Counted from the first letter of the stretch, positions 17,416 through 26,583 are shown. The stretch is DNA of 64,000 nt from an uncultured bacterium (GCA_958349055.1 CATWBO010000007.1:7122-71121), one strand, 5' to 3'. The notes: generated by a model not told the origin, from the sequence alone. Numbers and translations: made by a program.

Positions 17416-19599
17416 TTAGGACCAGAGGAAGTCGCTGCGGGTGACGGTGGCGCCGATGGCGAAGGGCATGCAGGCGATGACCGGATACAGGTAGCGCATG
17501 TAGGTCGAGCCGTTGCACGGACCAATCAGGCACACGGCGAGCACGCCCAACAGCGGCACCCAGATCGCCAGCGCACGCCATGAATGACGACGCAGCAGGT
17601 AGACCACCACGGCGATCATGATCCACACATAGGTGGCCGAGCTCATGGTGAGCGAAATAAACGGGATGCGCTGCACCGCCACACGGTACAGATTGATCAG
17701 GTGGTCGCACCAGCGCACAACCTTGCTATCGACCGGATGGAAGTCGAAGTACTTGAAGTTGTCGGGACGCGCCATGATCTCGGCACTACGCGCCGTGCTG
17801 TAGACCCAGGCATCGCGCGCGCTCGGATAAAAATAACCATAGTAGTTATTGATAAGCGCCGAAATATAGCACTCGGGATCCTTCTTAAACATCTGGGCCC
17901 ATACCTCAAAATAGGCATCGATGTCCTCCTGCGAGGCGTACTCGTTAAAGCAATTTTTGACGGCGTCCGACTTATCCGGGTTGTAACGGCGGCCCAGATT
18001 CTCGTACTTGAGCACGCGATCGATCACGGCACGCTCTTCGTCGGTCACCAAGCCGTCGCAAGGAGCCTCCACGATGGTGCCGTCCTCCTTAACCGTGGGG
18101 TTGACGCCCGAGTTGAGGCCGTCGTGCTTTTGGACGAAACGAGCCGTCTGCTGGAACGGAATCGAGAGGATTTCGCGCTTGGAACCAGGCGTAATGTCGT
18201 GCGCCGGCATAAACACCTTGGTGAAGTACATATTAGAGGCAAGGCAGAGCGCGAGCACCGCGAGGACGCCAACCCAGCGGAATCGCGGCATGACGTATGA
18301 GACCGCGGCGCCCATCTGCTTGGCTGCACGACGAGCCACATGTACATCCCATGCGCAAAACGCCGACGCGATTACGCATGCCGCCAGGGGAAACACCAGG
18401 CCGCCGTTGCGCAGAAACGTGGAACCCATGGCAGCCAGCGCAAGCAACAGCCAGTCATGGCGCGCAAAGAGCACGGGGGCTTTCTCGCCCAATCGCTCGA
18501 CATTGGCATCACGACGGGGCAGGCCACATGCCACGAGCTTGACGGTCTGTACCAGCAGCACCAAGAACGCGTCGGCAAAGAGCACGTCTTTGGTGAGCAA
18601 CGCCGCGTAGTTAGAGAACATCGGCATAAACGCAAAGAACAGCAGGATCGCACCGCGGACCGGCAGGCTCACGCCCAGTTTGCGCAGCGACGAGATGGAA
18701 TAGGCCATGCAGGCGGCCGTAATGACGAACTGAGCGCAGGTGTAGATGGCAAGCCCCGCATTGGCGCTGTTAAAGACCGAAAGCCCCAGCTGGACGCACG
18801 AACCGATGATAGCCGTGTGCACCACGGGGTGATGCCCGTTGAGCAACACATTGGGATTGAGCAGACGCAGGTAGTCACTCGTGCCGTTGGGGTAGTTGAA
18901 CCACTGGCGGATCTGCGCACCCGTATCCCCCATAAAAAGGCCGGGCAGCGAAGCGATGAGCGTGGGCGCCCAGGCGATCATAAGAACCAGGAAGGGCCCG
19001 GCAAAGGGATGGACCGAGAGCACGGCGTGAGCTACACGCCATACGCGGCCAAAGTGCGCTTCGGAAAACGGAATGCGCCGAGAGCTCAGCCAATCTAGAC
19101 ACTCAAAGGCAAGGTAGAAGGCGACGATCGCCAAGAGCATCCAACCCACACCGCCTATCCAGGCGCAGATGATGCGGGCCTTGTCGCCGAGCACGATCTC
19201 GGCTGAATCGATGAGGTCGTAGCTGCGGCCAAACACCATGCAGACGGCAAAGAACAGCGACGGAAGGACCACCGAGGGACGCCAAGCGTCGCCGCGGCCA
19301 AAGAATACGTAGCGAAACGGCAGCGTAAGCAGGCAGGCAAGCGCAAGCAGCATGACCGCGTCGGTATGGCCGGCAAACGAGAGGAGCACCTCGTAGCACA
19401 CGTACAGCATGCCCGAGGCTTTGGGGTCAATCGCCAAGACCGCGTTGCTCGACACTGGGGCGGGATCGATGGAAAACGCCGTGGTCGCCAACAGCGCGAG
19501 CAAAAATGCGATGAGCGTCTGCTTGGCGGGGTAGCGCTTAAACCAGACGATGCGGGCAGCGTCGCGCGCAGCCGTTGTGGAGAGGTCGGAATCCTTCAC
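17416..19599 (-). CDS. Large polytopic membrane protein, DUF6020-like
   Basis: 727 residues with roughly a dozen hydrophobic segments and a large loop (about 450-640) before the last membrane segments. The segment SLPGLFMGDTGAQIRQWFN and the NVLLNGHHPVVHTAI motif match what I remember of DUF6020 proteins of Actinomycetota. The overall build resembles GT-C glycosyltransferases (acidic and His residues in the first large loop). A role in cell-surface glycan modification is an inference. ATG 19599; the next gene in the same direction is far downstream. Confidence 0.7.
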   Translation of the reverse strand: MKDSDLSTTAARDAARIVWFKRYPAKQTLIAFLLALLATTAFSIDPAPVSSNAVLAIDPKASGMLYVCYEVLLSFAGHTDAVMLLALACLLTLPFRYVFFGRGDAWRPSVVLPSLFFAVCMVFGRSYDLIDSAEIVLGDKARIICAWIGGVGWMLLAIVAFYLAFECLDWLSSRRIPFSEAHFGRVWRVAHAVLSVHPFAGPFLVLMIAWAPTLIASLPGLFMGDTGAQIRQWFNYPNGTSDYLRLLNPNVLLNGHHPVVHTAIIGSCVQLGLSVFNSANAGLAIYTCAQFVITAACMAYSISSLRKLGVSLPVRGAILLFFAFMPMFSNYAALLTKDVLFADAFLVLLVQTVKLVACGLPRRDANVERLGEKAPVLFARHDWLLLALAAMGSTFLRNGGLVFPLAACVIASAFCAWDVHVARRAAKQMGAAVSYVMPRFRWVGVLAVLALCLASNMYFTKVFMPAHDITPGSKREILSIPFQQTARFVQKHDGLNSGVNPTVKEDGTIVEAPCDGLVTDEERAVIDRVLKYENLGRRYNPDKSDAVKNCFNEYASQEDIDAYFEVWAQMFKKDPECYISALINNYYGYFYPSARDAWVYSTARSAEIMARPDNFKYFDFHPVDSKVVRWCDHLINLYRVAVQRIPFISLTMSSATYVWIMIAVVVYLLRRHSWRALAIWVPLLGVLAVCLIGPCNGSTYMRYLYPVIACMPFAIGATVTRSDFLWS

Positions 19600-19636
19600 A
19601 GTCCGAAAGCCTTTCTAGAAACCTATCAAACTCGGC

Positions 19637-19677
19637 AAAACCACCACAAAGGTGCCTGTCCCCTTTGTGGTGGTTTT
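19637..19677 (-). repeat. GGGACAGG-loop hairpin, copy C
   Basis: The 16-bp arms AAAACCACCACAAAGG and CCTTTGTGGTGGTTTT flank TGCCTGTCC. On the minus strand the loop shows GGGGACAGGCA. It begins five bases after the lgt stop codon. Copy F (43888-43932) has the same core, but its outer stem bases change on both sides together. Confidence 0.85.
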
Positions 19678-19682
19678 GGTGG

Positions 19683-20504
19683 TTAGGCGTCCAGGTAGAC
19701 GCGCTGGGGCTGGTTGCGGTGTCGGGCGAAGATGATGAGCGCCAGGCCGGCGATCACGAGCGGCAGGCTCAGCAGCTGGCCCATGGTGATAACGCCTCCC
19801 AGCAGATAACCCAGCTGGGCATCGGGCACGCGCACGAACTCGACGAGAAAGCGGACGATGCCGTACCCCATCACGAACACGCCCATAAACGTACCCTGGG
19901 GCAGCAGCGGCTTTTTGCGGCTGAGCACCTGTAGGATGCAAAAGAGCACGATGCCCTCAAGAAACGCCTCGTAGAGCTGGGAGGGATGGCGCGGCATATC
20001 GCCCGCGGCGCCGCCAAAGACCACACCCCAGGGCAGATCGGTCGGCTTACCCCACAGCTCACCGTTCACGAAGTTGGCGCAACGTCCCAGGCACAGCGCC
20101 AGCGGGGCGCCGATCACAGCAAGGTCGGCGACGGTCCATGCATCGAGCTTGTACATGCGGCACACGATGATGCCACCCAAGATGCCGCCCACCAGGCCGC
20201 CGTGGAAGCTCATGCCGCCCTCGTTGGTGGCAAAGATTTCGAGCGGGTGGGCCCAGTAGTAGCCATCGCCGTAAAAGACGACGTAAAACAGGCGGGCGCC
20301 GATAATGAGGCCGAAGACTACGCCGACCACGACGCTCGTCAGATCGTCAATCGTGATGTTAAAGCCCCAACGACGCTGCGTGCGGTACATAACGACCGCC
20401 GTGAGCAGAGCGCCGACCACGTAGGCCAGACCGTACCAGTAGATGGTGATGGGGCCCGCCGAGATCGCGACGGGATCAAGCATATGGTAGAGGTCGTTGA
20501 GCAT
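19683..20504 (-). CDS. lgt: Prolipoprotein diacylglyceryl transferase Lgt
   Basis: Inner-membrane enzyme that adds diacylglycerol from phosphatidylglycerol to the lipobox cysteine of prelipoproteins. 273 residues with seven hydrophobic segments. Visible family motifs include EGGMSFHGGLVGG (catalytic His region), GRCANFVNGELWG and RHPSQLYEA. ATG 20504 has AGGGG eight bases upstream. The window also encodes a lipoprotein substrate (the binding protein at 45410). Confidence 0.96.
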   Translation of the reverse strand: MLNDLYHMLDPVAISAGPITIYWYGLAYVVGALLTAVVMYRTQRRWGFNITIDDLTSVVVGVVFGLIIGARLFYVVFYGDGYYWAHPLEIFATNEGGMSFHGGLVGGILGGIIVCRMYKLDAWTVADLAVIGAPLALCLGRCANFVNGELWGKPTDLPWGVVFGGAAGDMPRHPSQLYEAFLEGIVLFCILQVLSRKKPLLPQGTFMGVFVMGYGIVRFLVEFVRVPDAQLGYLLGGVITMGQLLSLPLVIAGLALIIFARHRNQPQRVYLDA

Positions 20505-20528
20505 ATCGATCCCCTGCTCCCTACATAC

Positions 20529-20567
20529 AAATGCGGCCGCGGGCCTTTCGCTCGCAGCCGCATATTT
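20529..20567 (-). terminator. Terminator between nifU-like gene and lgt
   Basis: The stem AAATGCGGC..GC pairs with GC..GCCGCATATTT around a CTTTCG loop. On the minus strand it follows the nifU-like stop and ends in ATTTGT. Only weakly T-rich. Confidence 0.5.
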
Positions 20568-20612
20568 GGGCGTAACGTTTATGCGGCACGCATGGTCCGC
20601 AGCTTTCGCATC

Positions 20613-20891
20613 TTAGAACGGCGTGTACTCGTCGTACAGGTCGTCGGTCTCGCCAGAAGCATTGACCTGCTCGACGCGGGTAACGCCGGGCACATGCTCC
20701 TTCAAGATGCGCTCGATACCCATGGACAGGGTCAGCGAGCTCATGGGGCAGCCGGCGCAGGCGCCCTGCAGCTCCAGCTTGACGACACCCTCGTCGTCGA
20801 CACCCACATACTCCATATCGCCGCCGTCGGCCTGCAGGTTGGGGCGGATCTCTTCAAGAACCTTCTTAAGCAGCTCTTCGTTAACAGCCAC
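20613..20891 (-). CDS. NifU C-terminal domain Fe-S scaffold protein
   Basis: 92 residues, the stand-alone NifU-C/Nfu fold. The CxxC motif CAGCPMS holds a transient Fe-S cluster for delivery to client enzymes. The N-terminal EIRPNLQADGGDMEYVGV is diagnostic. ATG 20891 follows AGGAG. Likely clients in an anaerobe are radical SAM and activase proteins such as those in this window. Confidence 0.93.
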   Translation of the reverse strand: MAVNEELLKKVLEEIRPNLQADGGDMEYVGVDDEGVVKLELQGACAGCPMSSLTLSMGIERILKEHVPGVTRVEQVNASGETDDLYDEYTPF

Positions 20892-21008
20892 AGGGGCTCC
20901 TTTCTCACAATAACGCGGGCGCGCCCGCGGACAGGGGCTATGTTACTACAGCCATGTACCCGCTTAGGCGCCAGCCATGCGCGCGGACACGACTTTCACG
21001 AGCAGTCA

Positions 21009-21033
21009 ATTTGGGACGGGGCTCTTTTAGCTG
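21009..21033. repeat. Half copy of the CAGCTAAAA-GCCCC repeat
   Basis: Its complement reads CAGCTAAAAGAGCCCC then GTCCCAAAT. It matches 22601-22625 with two differences. The flanking GCAGTCAATTTGGGA is identical at 22566-22580. Confidence 0.6.
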
Positions 21034-21061
21034 TTTTGTCGCCAGCTAGCGTTGGCACGCG

Positions 21062-21586
21062 CTACTGCTGAGTCTGCTCCCCGGTACCAATATGGACATC
21101 GACGATAACCTGGCGGTAGCTGATGCCGCAGGAGTCGAGGATGCGGCGGCTGATGCGGCCGTCGTCGGTATCGGCGTACTTGTTGTCCAGGTAGACAACC
21201 TCGCCTACACCTACCTGTGCCAGAATCTTGGCACAGTCGTGGCACGGGAACAGCGTGACGTAGACCGTGGAACCCTCGAGGTCTTTGAGCGAGCCGCGGT
21301 AGTTGAGCACGGCGTTTGCCTCGGCATGCACCACGTAGTTGTGCTTGTCCTGCAACGGGTCATCACTCGTTCCCCACGGGAAAAAGTCGTCGTTGAGCGC
21401 CGAGGGCGTGCCGTTGTAGCCCACCGAAAGGATGCGGTGGTTGGTGCTGGCGATGCACGCGCCCACCTGCGTGTTGGGGTCCTTGCTGCGGCGCTGCGCG
21501 GCAATGGCCACACTCATAAAGAACTCGTCCCAGCTAATGACGTCGCGGCGCTTGCCCGACGCGGTTTGATGAAGATCGTCCGACAT
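21062..21586 (-). CDS. Cytidine/deoxycytidylate deaminase family protein (dCMP deaminase-like)
   Basis: 174 residues. The zinc-site motifs HAEANAVLN and PCHDC are present. The ISWDEFFMSVAIAAQRRSKD N-terminus and VGYNGTP motif place it with ComEB/dCMP deaminases, which supply dUMP for thymidylate synthesis. The frame is open to 21622, but ATG 21586 (MSDDLHQ) has GGAGGGG seven bases upstream and is a better start. Lies 81 bases from coaX, same strand. Confidence 0.92.
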   Translation of the reverse strand: MSDDLHQTASGKRRDVISWDEFFMSVAIAAQRRSKDPNTQVGACIASTNHRILSVGYNGTPSALNDDFFPWGTSDDPLQDKHNYVVHAEANAVLNYRGSLKDLEGSTVYVTLFPCHDCAKILAQVGVGEVVYLDNKYADTDDGRISRRILDSCGISYRQVIVDVHIGTGEQTQQ

Positions 21587-21667
21587 GGCAGACCCCTCCG
21601 TAATCGCAACATTTTGACCCATTGTAGCAGGTGAAAGGTGGGGGCGTTTACCCCACCGGCCCTCGCT

Positions 21668-22522
21668 CTACGCGCGGCGGGGTTTTTGGTTGATGCGGTA
21701 GAGCTCGGCGAGACCCCGCAACGTCAGCGCATCGTCGACTGTCAGGCTATGGCCGACCAGCGCCGCGAGCGCCTCGGCATCGTCGCCGGTAATGATGATG
21801 GGCACATCGCCCTCCCCCGCTGCCTTAGTCGCGCGCATCTCGGCAAGCACCATGTCGAGCATGCCGTCGATGCGTGCCACCTCGCCCAAGACCACGCCCG
21901 AGCGCATGGCCTCACGCGTGTTGCGGCCGATGACATGCGTCGGTGCCGAGGGCTCGACCTGGGGCAGGCGCGCTGCTGCCGCCGAAAGCGAGCGGGCGCC
22001 GAGTGCCAAGCCCGGCGCGATGACGCCGCCCACAAAGGTACCGTGCGCGTCGATGACCTCGATATTGGTCGTCGTGCCCAGGTCAATCACGATGCACGGC
22101 GAGCCGTAGACGGCGCGGGCCGCCACGGCATCGGCGATGCGGTCGGGGCCGATCTCGGCCGGATCGTCGTAGTGCACGGGCATGCCGGTCTTAAGTCCCG
22201 GCCCCACGGTGAGCACGCGCCCCGTGCAGGTGCGGGAAAGTGCCGCCTTCCACGGGCGCTCGAGCGCCGGCACCACGCAACTCAGCACGGCCGCCGCGGG
22301 AACGAGCGCGCCCGGCATGCCCGCATCGGCCGCCAGTGCGGCCATGACCTGCACGAGACGCATGCGCGCCTCGTCTGCTGTGATGCTCGACGGCGTGGTG
22401 ATCTCGCACGTCGCAAGCGGACATTCCTGCGCCGCGGCCGAATCCTCTGCAAACAGGCCAAAGCGAATGAACGTGTTGCCCACGTCGGCCGTCAATATAT
22501 ATGCGCACCCATTAAGCATCAT
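21668..22522 (-). CDS. coaX: Type III pantothenate kinase CoaX
   Basis: First step of coenzyme A synthesis (pantothenate to 4'-phosphopantothenate), cytoplasmic, 284 residues. The ASKHA-fold motifs are TADVGNTFIRFG at the start, EIGPDRIADAVAA and VIDLGTTTNIEVID. CoaX enzymes need a monovalent cation. Two adjacent ATGs (22522 and 22519) follow AAAGGAG; the second has the better spacing, the first is given. An open frame continues to 22573, without a ribosome binding site. Confidence 0.95.
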   Translation of the reverse strand: MMLNGCAYILTADVGNTFIRFGLFAEDSAAAQECPLATCEITTPSSITADEARMRLVQVMAALAADAGMPGALVPAAAVLSCVVPALERPWKAALSRTCTGRVLTVGPGLKTGMPVHYDDPAEIGPDRIADAVAARAVYGSPCIVIDLGTTTNIEVIDAHGTFVGGVIAPGLALGARSLSAAAARLPQVEPSAPTHVIGRNTREAMRSGVVLGEVARIDGMLDMVLAEMRATKAAGEGDVPIIITGDDAEALAALVGHSLTVDDALTLRGLAELYRINQKPRRA

Positions 22523-22572
22523 CGGCGCTCCTTTCGTCTGCCCAGCAGTATATCCCGTAGGCAAGGCAGTCA

Positions 22573-22625
22573 ATTTGGGATGATTTTTCTGGGACGGGGC
22601 CAGCTAAAAAAGCCCCATCCCAAAT
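22573..22625. repeat. Inverted repeat with CAGCTAAAA-GCCCC core
   Basis: Outer arms ATTTGGGATG (22573-22582) and CATCCCAAAT (22616-22625); inner arms GGGGC and GCCCC around CAGCTAAAAAA. Related to 21009-21033. It lies between the divergent coaX and OPT genes and could terminate RNAs entering from either side. Confidence 0.7.
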
Positions 22626-22692
22626 GAGCTCCTTGCGGCTATACTGGTGCGCGGTCGTTTGCGAGCTCACGCGGCGGCCCTTGGTAACCCGA

Positions 22693-22731
22693 CTTCCCGC
22701 GCCGTATACGTAGCGGCGCTCCCGGGGGAAG
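22693..22731 (+). promoter_or_regulatory. Structured leader hairpin of the OPT transporter gene
   Basis: CTTCCCGCGCCG pairs with CGGCGC..GGGGAAG around TATACGTAG, 12 bases before the AAGGAG ribosome binding site. A possible -10 (TATACT, about 22639) would give a leader of about 110 nt. No known riboswitch was recognised. Confidence 0.4.
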
Positions 22732-22755
22732 CGGATATACGCAAAGGAGTTATAT

Positions 22756-24459
22756 ATGAGCAATCCCTCGAGCCGCGCCTCGATGCGCGGGCAACTCACG
22801 CTGCGCGGCGTCGTCATCGGCGTCCTTGGCTGCGTGATTATCACGGCAAGCTCGGCCTACACGGCGCTCAAGATGGGCGCACTCCCCTGGCCGATCGTCT
22901 TTGCTGCCGTCATCTCGCTGTTCTTCCTTAAGCTTATGGGCAACGCCAGCCTCAACGAGGCCAACGTCACCCACACCATCATGTCCGCAGGCGCCATGGT
23001 CGCCGGCGGACTGGCGTTTACCATCCCGGGCGCCTGGATGCTGGGCTATGCCGACCAGATCAGCTGGCTCGACATGTTTATCGTGGCACTCGCCGGCACC
23101 ATCCTGGGCCTGCTGGCCACGGCGCTCATCCACCGTCACTTTATCGTGGACGCCGCCCTTGAGTTCCCCACCGGCAACGCCGCAGCCCAGACCCTGCGCG
23201 CGACCGAGGCCGGCGGCAAGACCGGCAAGCAGCTCTTTGGCTCCATGGCCCTCGCCGGCATCTACAGCGTGCTGCGCGACGCCCTGGGCGTGGTGCCCGG
23301 CATGCTCTGCACGCTCAATATTCCCGGCGTGACCTTTGGCATCTACAACTCGCCCATGCTGCTCTCCGTCGGCTTCCTCGTGGGCTTCGCCCCGGTCGCC
23401 TTCTGGTTTGCCGGCGCCCTGCTAGGCAACTTTGGCATCATTGTGGGCGGCACCGCCGCCGGTCTGTTCGACGTTGTGACCGCGCAGGGCATCGTCAAGT
23501 CCCTGGGCATGGGCCTCATGATGGGCTTTGGCGTCGCCGTCGTCCTCAAGGACATCCTGCCGCAGGTCGCCGGCATCGTCCGCGGTCTTGCCGCCGACAG
23601 CTCCACCGACACCGACGAGCAGTCGCTCATCTCGGGCTCCCTTAAGCTCGACGCCGGTATCATCGGTCTGGGCGCTGCCGCCATCGCCGTGATCATCGCC
23701 ATCGTGCTCGACCTTGGCCCCGTTCCGGCCGTCATCGTCACGCTGTTCACCTTTGTCACCACCATCATGAGCGCGCAGAGCTGCGGCCAGACGGGCATCG
23801 ACCCCATGGAGATCTTCGGCCTCATCGTCATGCTCATCGTGGCAGCCTTCGCACAGATCGCCCAGGTCAAGCTGTTCTTTATCGCCGGCATCGTAGCCGT
23901 GGCGTGCGGCCTTGCGGGCGACGTCATGAACGACTTTAAGGCCGGCGCCGTGCTGGGCACCAACCCGCGTGCGCAGTGGATCGGCCAGGCCATCGGCGGC
24001 ATCGTGGGCGCCCTGGTCGCCGCAGCCGTCATGGTCGCGCTCGTCACCGCCTATGGTCCGGACGCCTTTGGCCCCGACAAGAGCTTTGTGGCCGCGCAGG
24101 CAAGCGTCGTCGCCACCATGGTCTCGGGCATCCCAAGTGTGCCGTGGTTCGCAGGCGGCTTTATCGCCGGTATCGTCATGTACTGGCTCGGCATTCCGGC
24201 CATGATGATCGGCCTGGGCGTATACCTGCCGTTCTACATGTCGCTCACGGCCTTCCTGGGCTCCTGCGTCAAGCTCGCCTACGACAAGTGGGCCGCTCAC
24301 CGCGACGCTACTGCCGGTCTTTCGGACGAGGAGAAGGCCGCCAAGGACGCCGCCTTCCAGGAGCAGGGCCTGGTCGTCGCCAGCGGCCTGCTCGGCGGCG
24401 AGTCTATCGTCGGCGTTATCCTGGCGTTTATCTCCGTTGGCCTGAGCCTGCTGGGGTAG
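22756..24459 (+). CDS. OPT family oligopeptide transporter
   Basis: Secondary transporter of the OPT/YSL family, 567 residues with about 14 hydrophobic segments. Typical features are the N-terminal RGVVIGVLGCVIITASSAYTALKMG and the FPTGNAAAQTLRA motif. Family members import small peptides or metal chelates with protons; the substrate here is unknown. ATG 22756 has AAGGAG eight bases upstream. Monocistronic, with a clear terminator. Confidence 0.92.
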   Translation: MSNPSSRASMRGQLTLRGVVIGVLGCVIITASSAYTALKMGALPWPIVFAAVISLFFLKLMGNASLNEANVTHTIMSAGAMVAGGLAFTIPGAWMLGYADQISWLDMFIVALAGTILGLLATALIHRHFIVDAALEFPTGNAAAQTLRATEAGGKTGKQLFGSMALAGIYSVLRDALGVVPGMLCTLNIPGVTFGIYNSPMLLSVGFLVGFAPVAFWFAGALLGNFGIIVGGTAAGLFDVVTAQGIVKSLGMGLMMGFGVAVVLKDILPQVAGIVRGLAADSSTDTDEQSLISGSLKLDAGIIGLGAAAIAVIIAIVLDLGPVPAVIVTLFTFVTTIMSAQSCGQTGIDPMEIFGLIVMLIVAAFAQIAQVKLFFIAGIVAVACGLAGDVMNDFKAGAVLGTNPRAQWIGQAIGGIVGALVAAAVMVALVTAYGPDAFGPDKSFVAAQASVVATMVSGIPSVPWFAGGFIAGIVMYWLGIPAMMIGLGVYLPFYMSLTAFLGSCVKLAYDKWAAHRDATAGLSDEEKAAKDAAFQEQGLVVASGLLGGESIVGVILAFISVGLSLLG

Positions 24460-24483
24460 GCCGAAAACAACGCACCAGCGCAG

Positions 24484-24522
24484 AGCGCGGGGTCGGAATC
24501 AAACCGGCCCCGCGCTTTTTTG
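24484..24522 (+). terminator. Rho-independent terminator of the OPT gene
   Basis: AGCGCGGGGTCGG pairs with CCGGCCCCGCGCT (one bulge) and is followed by TTTTTTGT. Confidence 0.92.
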
Positions 24523-24673
24523 TCTATTTGGCTCTTATGATCCTCGCGGCGTTTTAGCCATTTCGATTGGCCTGACTTCCAGGTCAACAAACCTTGTCTG
24601 GCACCTCGCCCAACGCGGTGTAGAGTAAAGACGACAGACGCAAGAAGCGGCTCAGAAGCTAAACGAGGTAAGC

Positions 24674-25813
24674 ATGGAACTCGACAAACAACAGCTCAAG
24701 CGACTGCGCGAACGCCATCACCGGCGCCACGGCATCCGCCCCGCCCATAGCGAGGCCATGGAGAACGCCGCCCGCTTCCTTAAGCAGGCGTTCAACATTC
24801 GCGAGGGTCGCGCGCCCTATCACGTGATTCGCAAGCGCTTTGTAAACGGAGCGCGCCTGACCGGCTCGCATCTGTGCATCCTCATCATCGCCATGCTGAT
24901 CGCGAGCATTGGCCTCGACATCGATTCGGACATCGCCATTGTGGGCGCTATGCTCATCTGCCCGCTCATGGGCTCGGTCCTTGCCATGGCATACGGCATT
25001 GCCACGCTCGACCGCGAGATTACCCTCGAGGCCGTCGCGGGCTTGGCTCTACAGATGGCCTTTTGCCTGGTCACGTCCACGCTGTACTTTAAGCTCTCGC
25101 CCCTTGGCACCACCACGGCCGCCATCATCGACAACTCGACACCCACCGTGTGGGACCTTACCGTCGCACTCGCAGGCGGCTTTGCAGGCGGGCTGGGCAA
25201 CTCGCGCGACCAGGAACCCGCCACGCTCATCGCCGGCGTGGCCGTGGCGACCGCGCTCATGCCGCCCCTGTGCGCGGCGGGCTATGGCATCGCCATCGCA
25301 AGCGGGTCGCTGTTTCTCTCGGCGCTTTACGAGTTTGGCATCAACGTGGTCTTTATCGCACTCGCGGCCGAAGCCGTGCTGCTTCTTTTGCGCGTGCCGC
25401 TCAAGCGCGACCTCAACGGCGACGGTATTGTGACCGCCGAGGAAAACGCCGAGGTCGACGAGCTATCGCGCAAGGTGCGCCGCCGCATCATCGTGGGTAC
25501 GGTGATCTTTGCCATCCCCTGCATCGTTATGACGGCGGGGTCTATTGGCTCGGCGCAGGCCGGCGTGCAGGACGGCTATGGCGTCACCGAAACTACGCGC
25601 GAGCTTGCCGCGGTACTGCCGGGCTTTAAGGATTACACCGTCGCCGTCGAGACCTCGGCCACCGAAGGCGAGGAGGAGGGCCTCGTCGAGCGCGAGATTG
25701 TCGCTCATGTGACGACAAGCGAGACGCTCGGGGCGCACGACCGCCGCGTCGCCCGCAAGCTCATCGACCTCAACGTGCCCGAACTCGATCGCGTGGAGTT
25801 CGATGTGAAGTAA
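24674..25813 (+). CDS. TIGR00341/DUF389 family membrane protein with an EF-hand-like loop
   Basis: 379 residues. A His/Arg-rich N-terminus is followed by six or so membrane segments. The DUF389 signatures AIVGAMLICPLMGSVLAMAYG and NSRDQEPATLIAGVAVATALMPPLCAAGYGIA are present. The family's function is unknown. Between two membrane segments residues 246-257 read DLNGDGIVTAEE, a perfect 12-residue EF-hand (dockerin-type) calcium loop, not something I associate with DUF389. A soluble C-terminal domain of about 90 residues follows the last segment. ATG 24674 has GAGG seven bases upstream. Confidence 0.9.
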   Translation: MELDKQQLKRLRERHHRRHGIRPAHSEAMENAARFLKQAFNIREGRAPYHVIRKRFVNGARLTGSHLCILIIAMLIASIGLDIDSDIAIVGAMLICPLMGSVLAMAYGIATLDREITLEAVAGLALQMAFCLVTSTLYFKLSPLGTTTAAIIDNSTPTVWDLTVALAGGFAGGLGNSRDQEPATLIAGVAVATALMPPLCAAGYGIAIASGSLFLSALYEFGINVVFIALAAEAVLLLLRVPLKRDLNGDGIVTAEENAEVDELSRKVRRRIIVGTVIFAIPCIVMTAGSIGSAQAGVQDGYGVTETTRELAAVLPGFKDYTVAVETSATEGEEEGLVEREIVAHVTTSETLGAHDRRVARKLIDLNVPELDRVEFDVK

Positions 25814-25869
25814 CGTGATGTAGGGCGCAGTTCACGACTGCGCCCCGCTCGCTGTTTTATTGCCGTGAA

Positions 25870-26319
25870 TCAACTGTCCACATCGACATCGCCAGACTCC
25901 ACCATAAACGCCGGATCGGTGCTCACCAGATAAAAACGGGTCACCTTGGTATCTCTAAATAGGTAGAGCAAGCCCTGATCGCGTCGGCGTGACATATACG
26001 CCACGTGGACCGTACCGAATTCTTCGCCGTTTTCATTCTTTAATACCAGAATGTTGGGGTCGTCCATACGCTCGAACTGTCCATCAACGCAGCTGCCGCC
26101 CTTGTCGACCAGCTGCCATCGACAGTTGTCCTCCTCAAGAAAAGCCAGGGCTTCCCGACTTGTTTTGTCATCCCGATAGAAACCATCAATGACAAACCCT
26201 TCGGAAGCGCATTCCTGCATATAGGACGTTTCTCGGCTTATAGCAAACAGCCCCGTAGCGCCCAGGAGCACAGCTAGGCAAACCACTGCAAGGGTTATCG
26301 AGATAGTACGGCGGCCCAT
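25870..26319 (-). CDS. Small membrane-anchored protein, function unknown
   Basis: 149 residues. One N-terminal transmembrane segment or uncleaved signal (about 6-27) is followed by an extracellular domain of about 120 residues. That domain has two cysteines that could pair (in EEDNCRWQ and GGSCVDGQ) and beta-rich alternation. I do not recognise the family; small lipocalin-like or DUF-type surface proteins look similar. ATG 26319 has only a poor ribosome binding site. The stop is about 55 bases from the convergent DUF389 gene. Confidence 0.6.
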   Translation of the reverse strand: MGRRTISITLAVVCLAVLLGATGLFAISRETSYMQECASEGFVIDGFYRDDKTSREALAFLEEDNCRWQLVDKGGSCVDGQFERMDDPNILVLKNENGEEFGTVHVAYMSRRRDQGLLYLFRDTKVTRFYLVSTDPAFMVESGDVDVDS

Positions 26320-26469
26320 ATTAACCAGCCCGATACTTGTTTAACGGAGCGCGAAACATACTTGGCACCTCCGATATCAGAGCAAACGTCACCCGCAGCC
26401 CGGCGGCAGTCATATGTTTCCAACATCAAACCATATGGCAACCACTCGCGAGAGGAGTATCGGCGAACG

Positions 26470-26556
26470 GTGCATTTTTGCGCTCCATTGGTCAAACGTC
26501 AACGCGCGCTACAGCTCTTGCCCAATCAATTCAGATTTTGTCGCATACTACCGTAG
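26470..26556 (+). repeat. Partial copy of the dispersed inverted-repeat element
   Basis: Contains GTGCATTTTTGCGCTCCATTGG at its left and CAGATTTTGTCGCATACTACCG at its right. Both resemble segments of the larger element at 28608-28770. Together the two copies flank the AAC(3)-like and dehydrogenase genes. The left arm of the inverted repeat is missing here. Confidence 0.45.
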
Positions 26557-26583
26557 ATCCCCAACGCTTCCACCCCCCCCGAA

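Noticed and set aside
26295..26495. 66-codon minus-strand frame upstream of the small membrane-anchored protein gene
   Set aside because: No ribosome binding site, overlaps the next gene's start and part of a repeat; no family resemblance.
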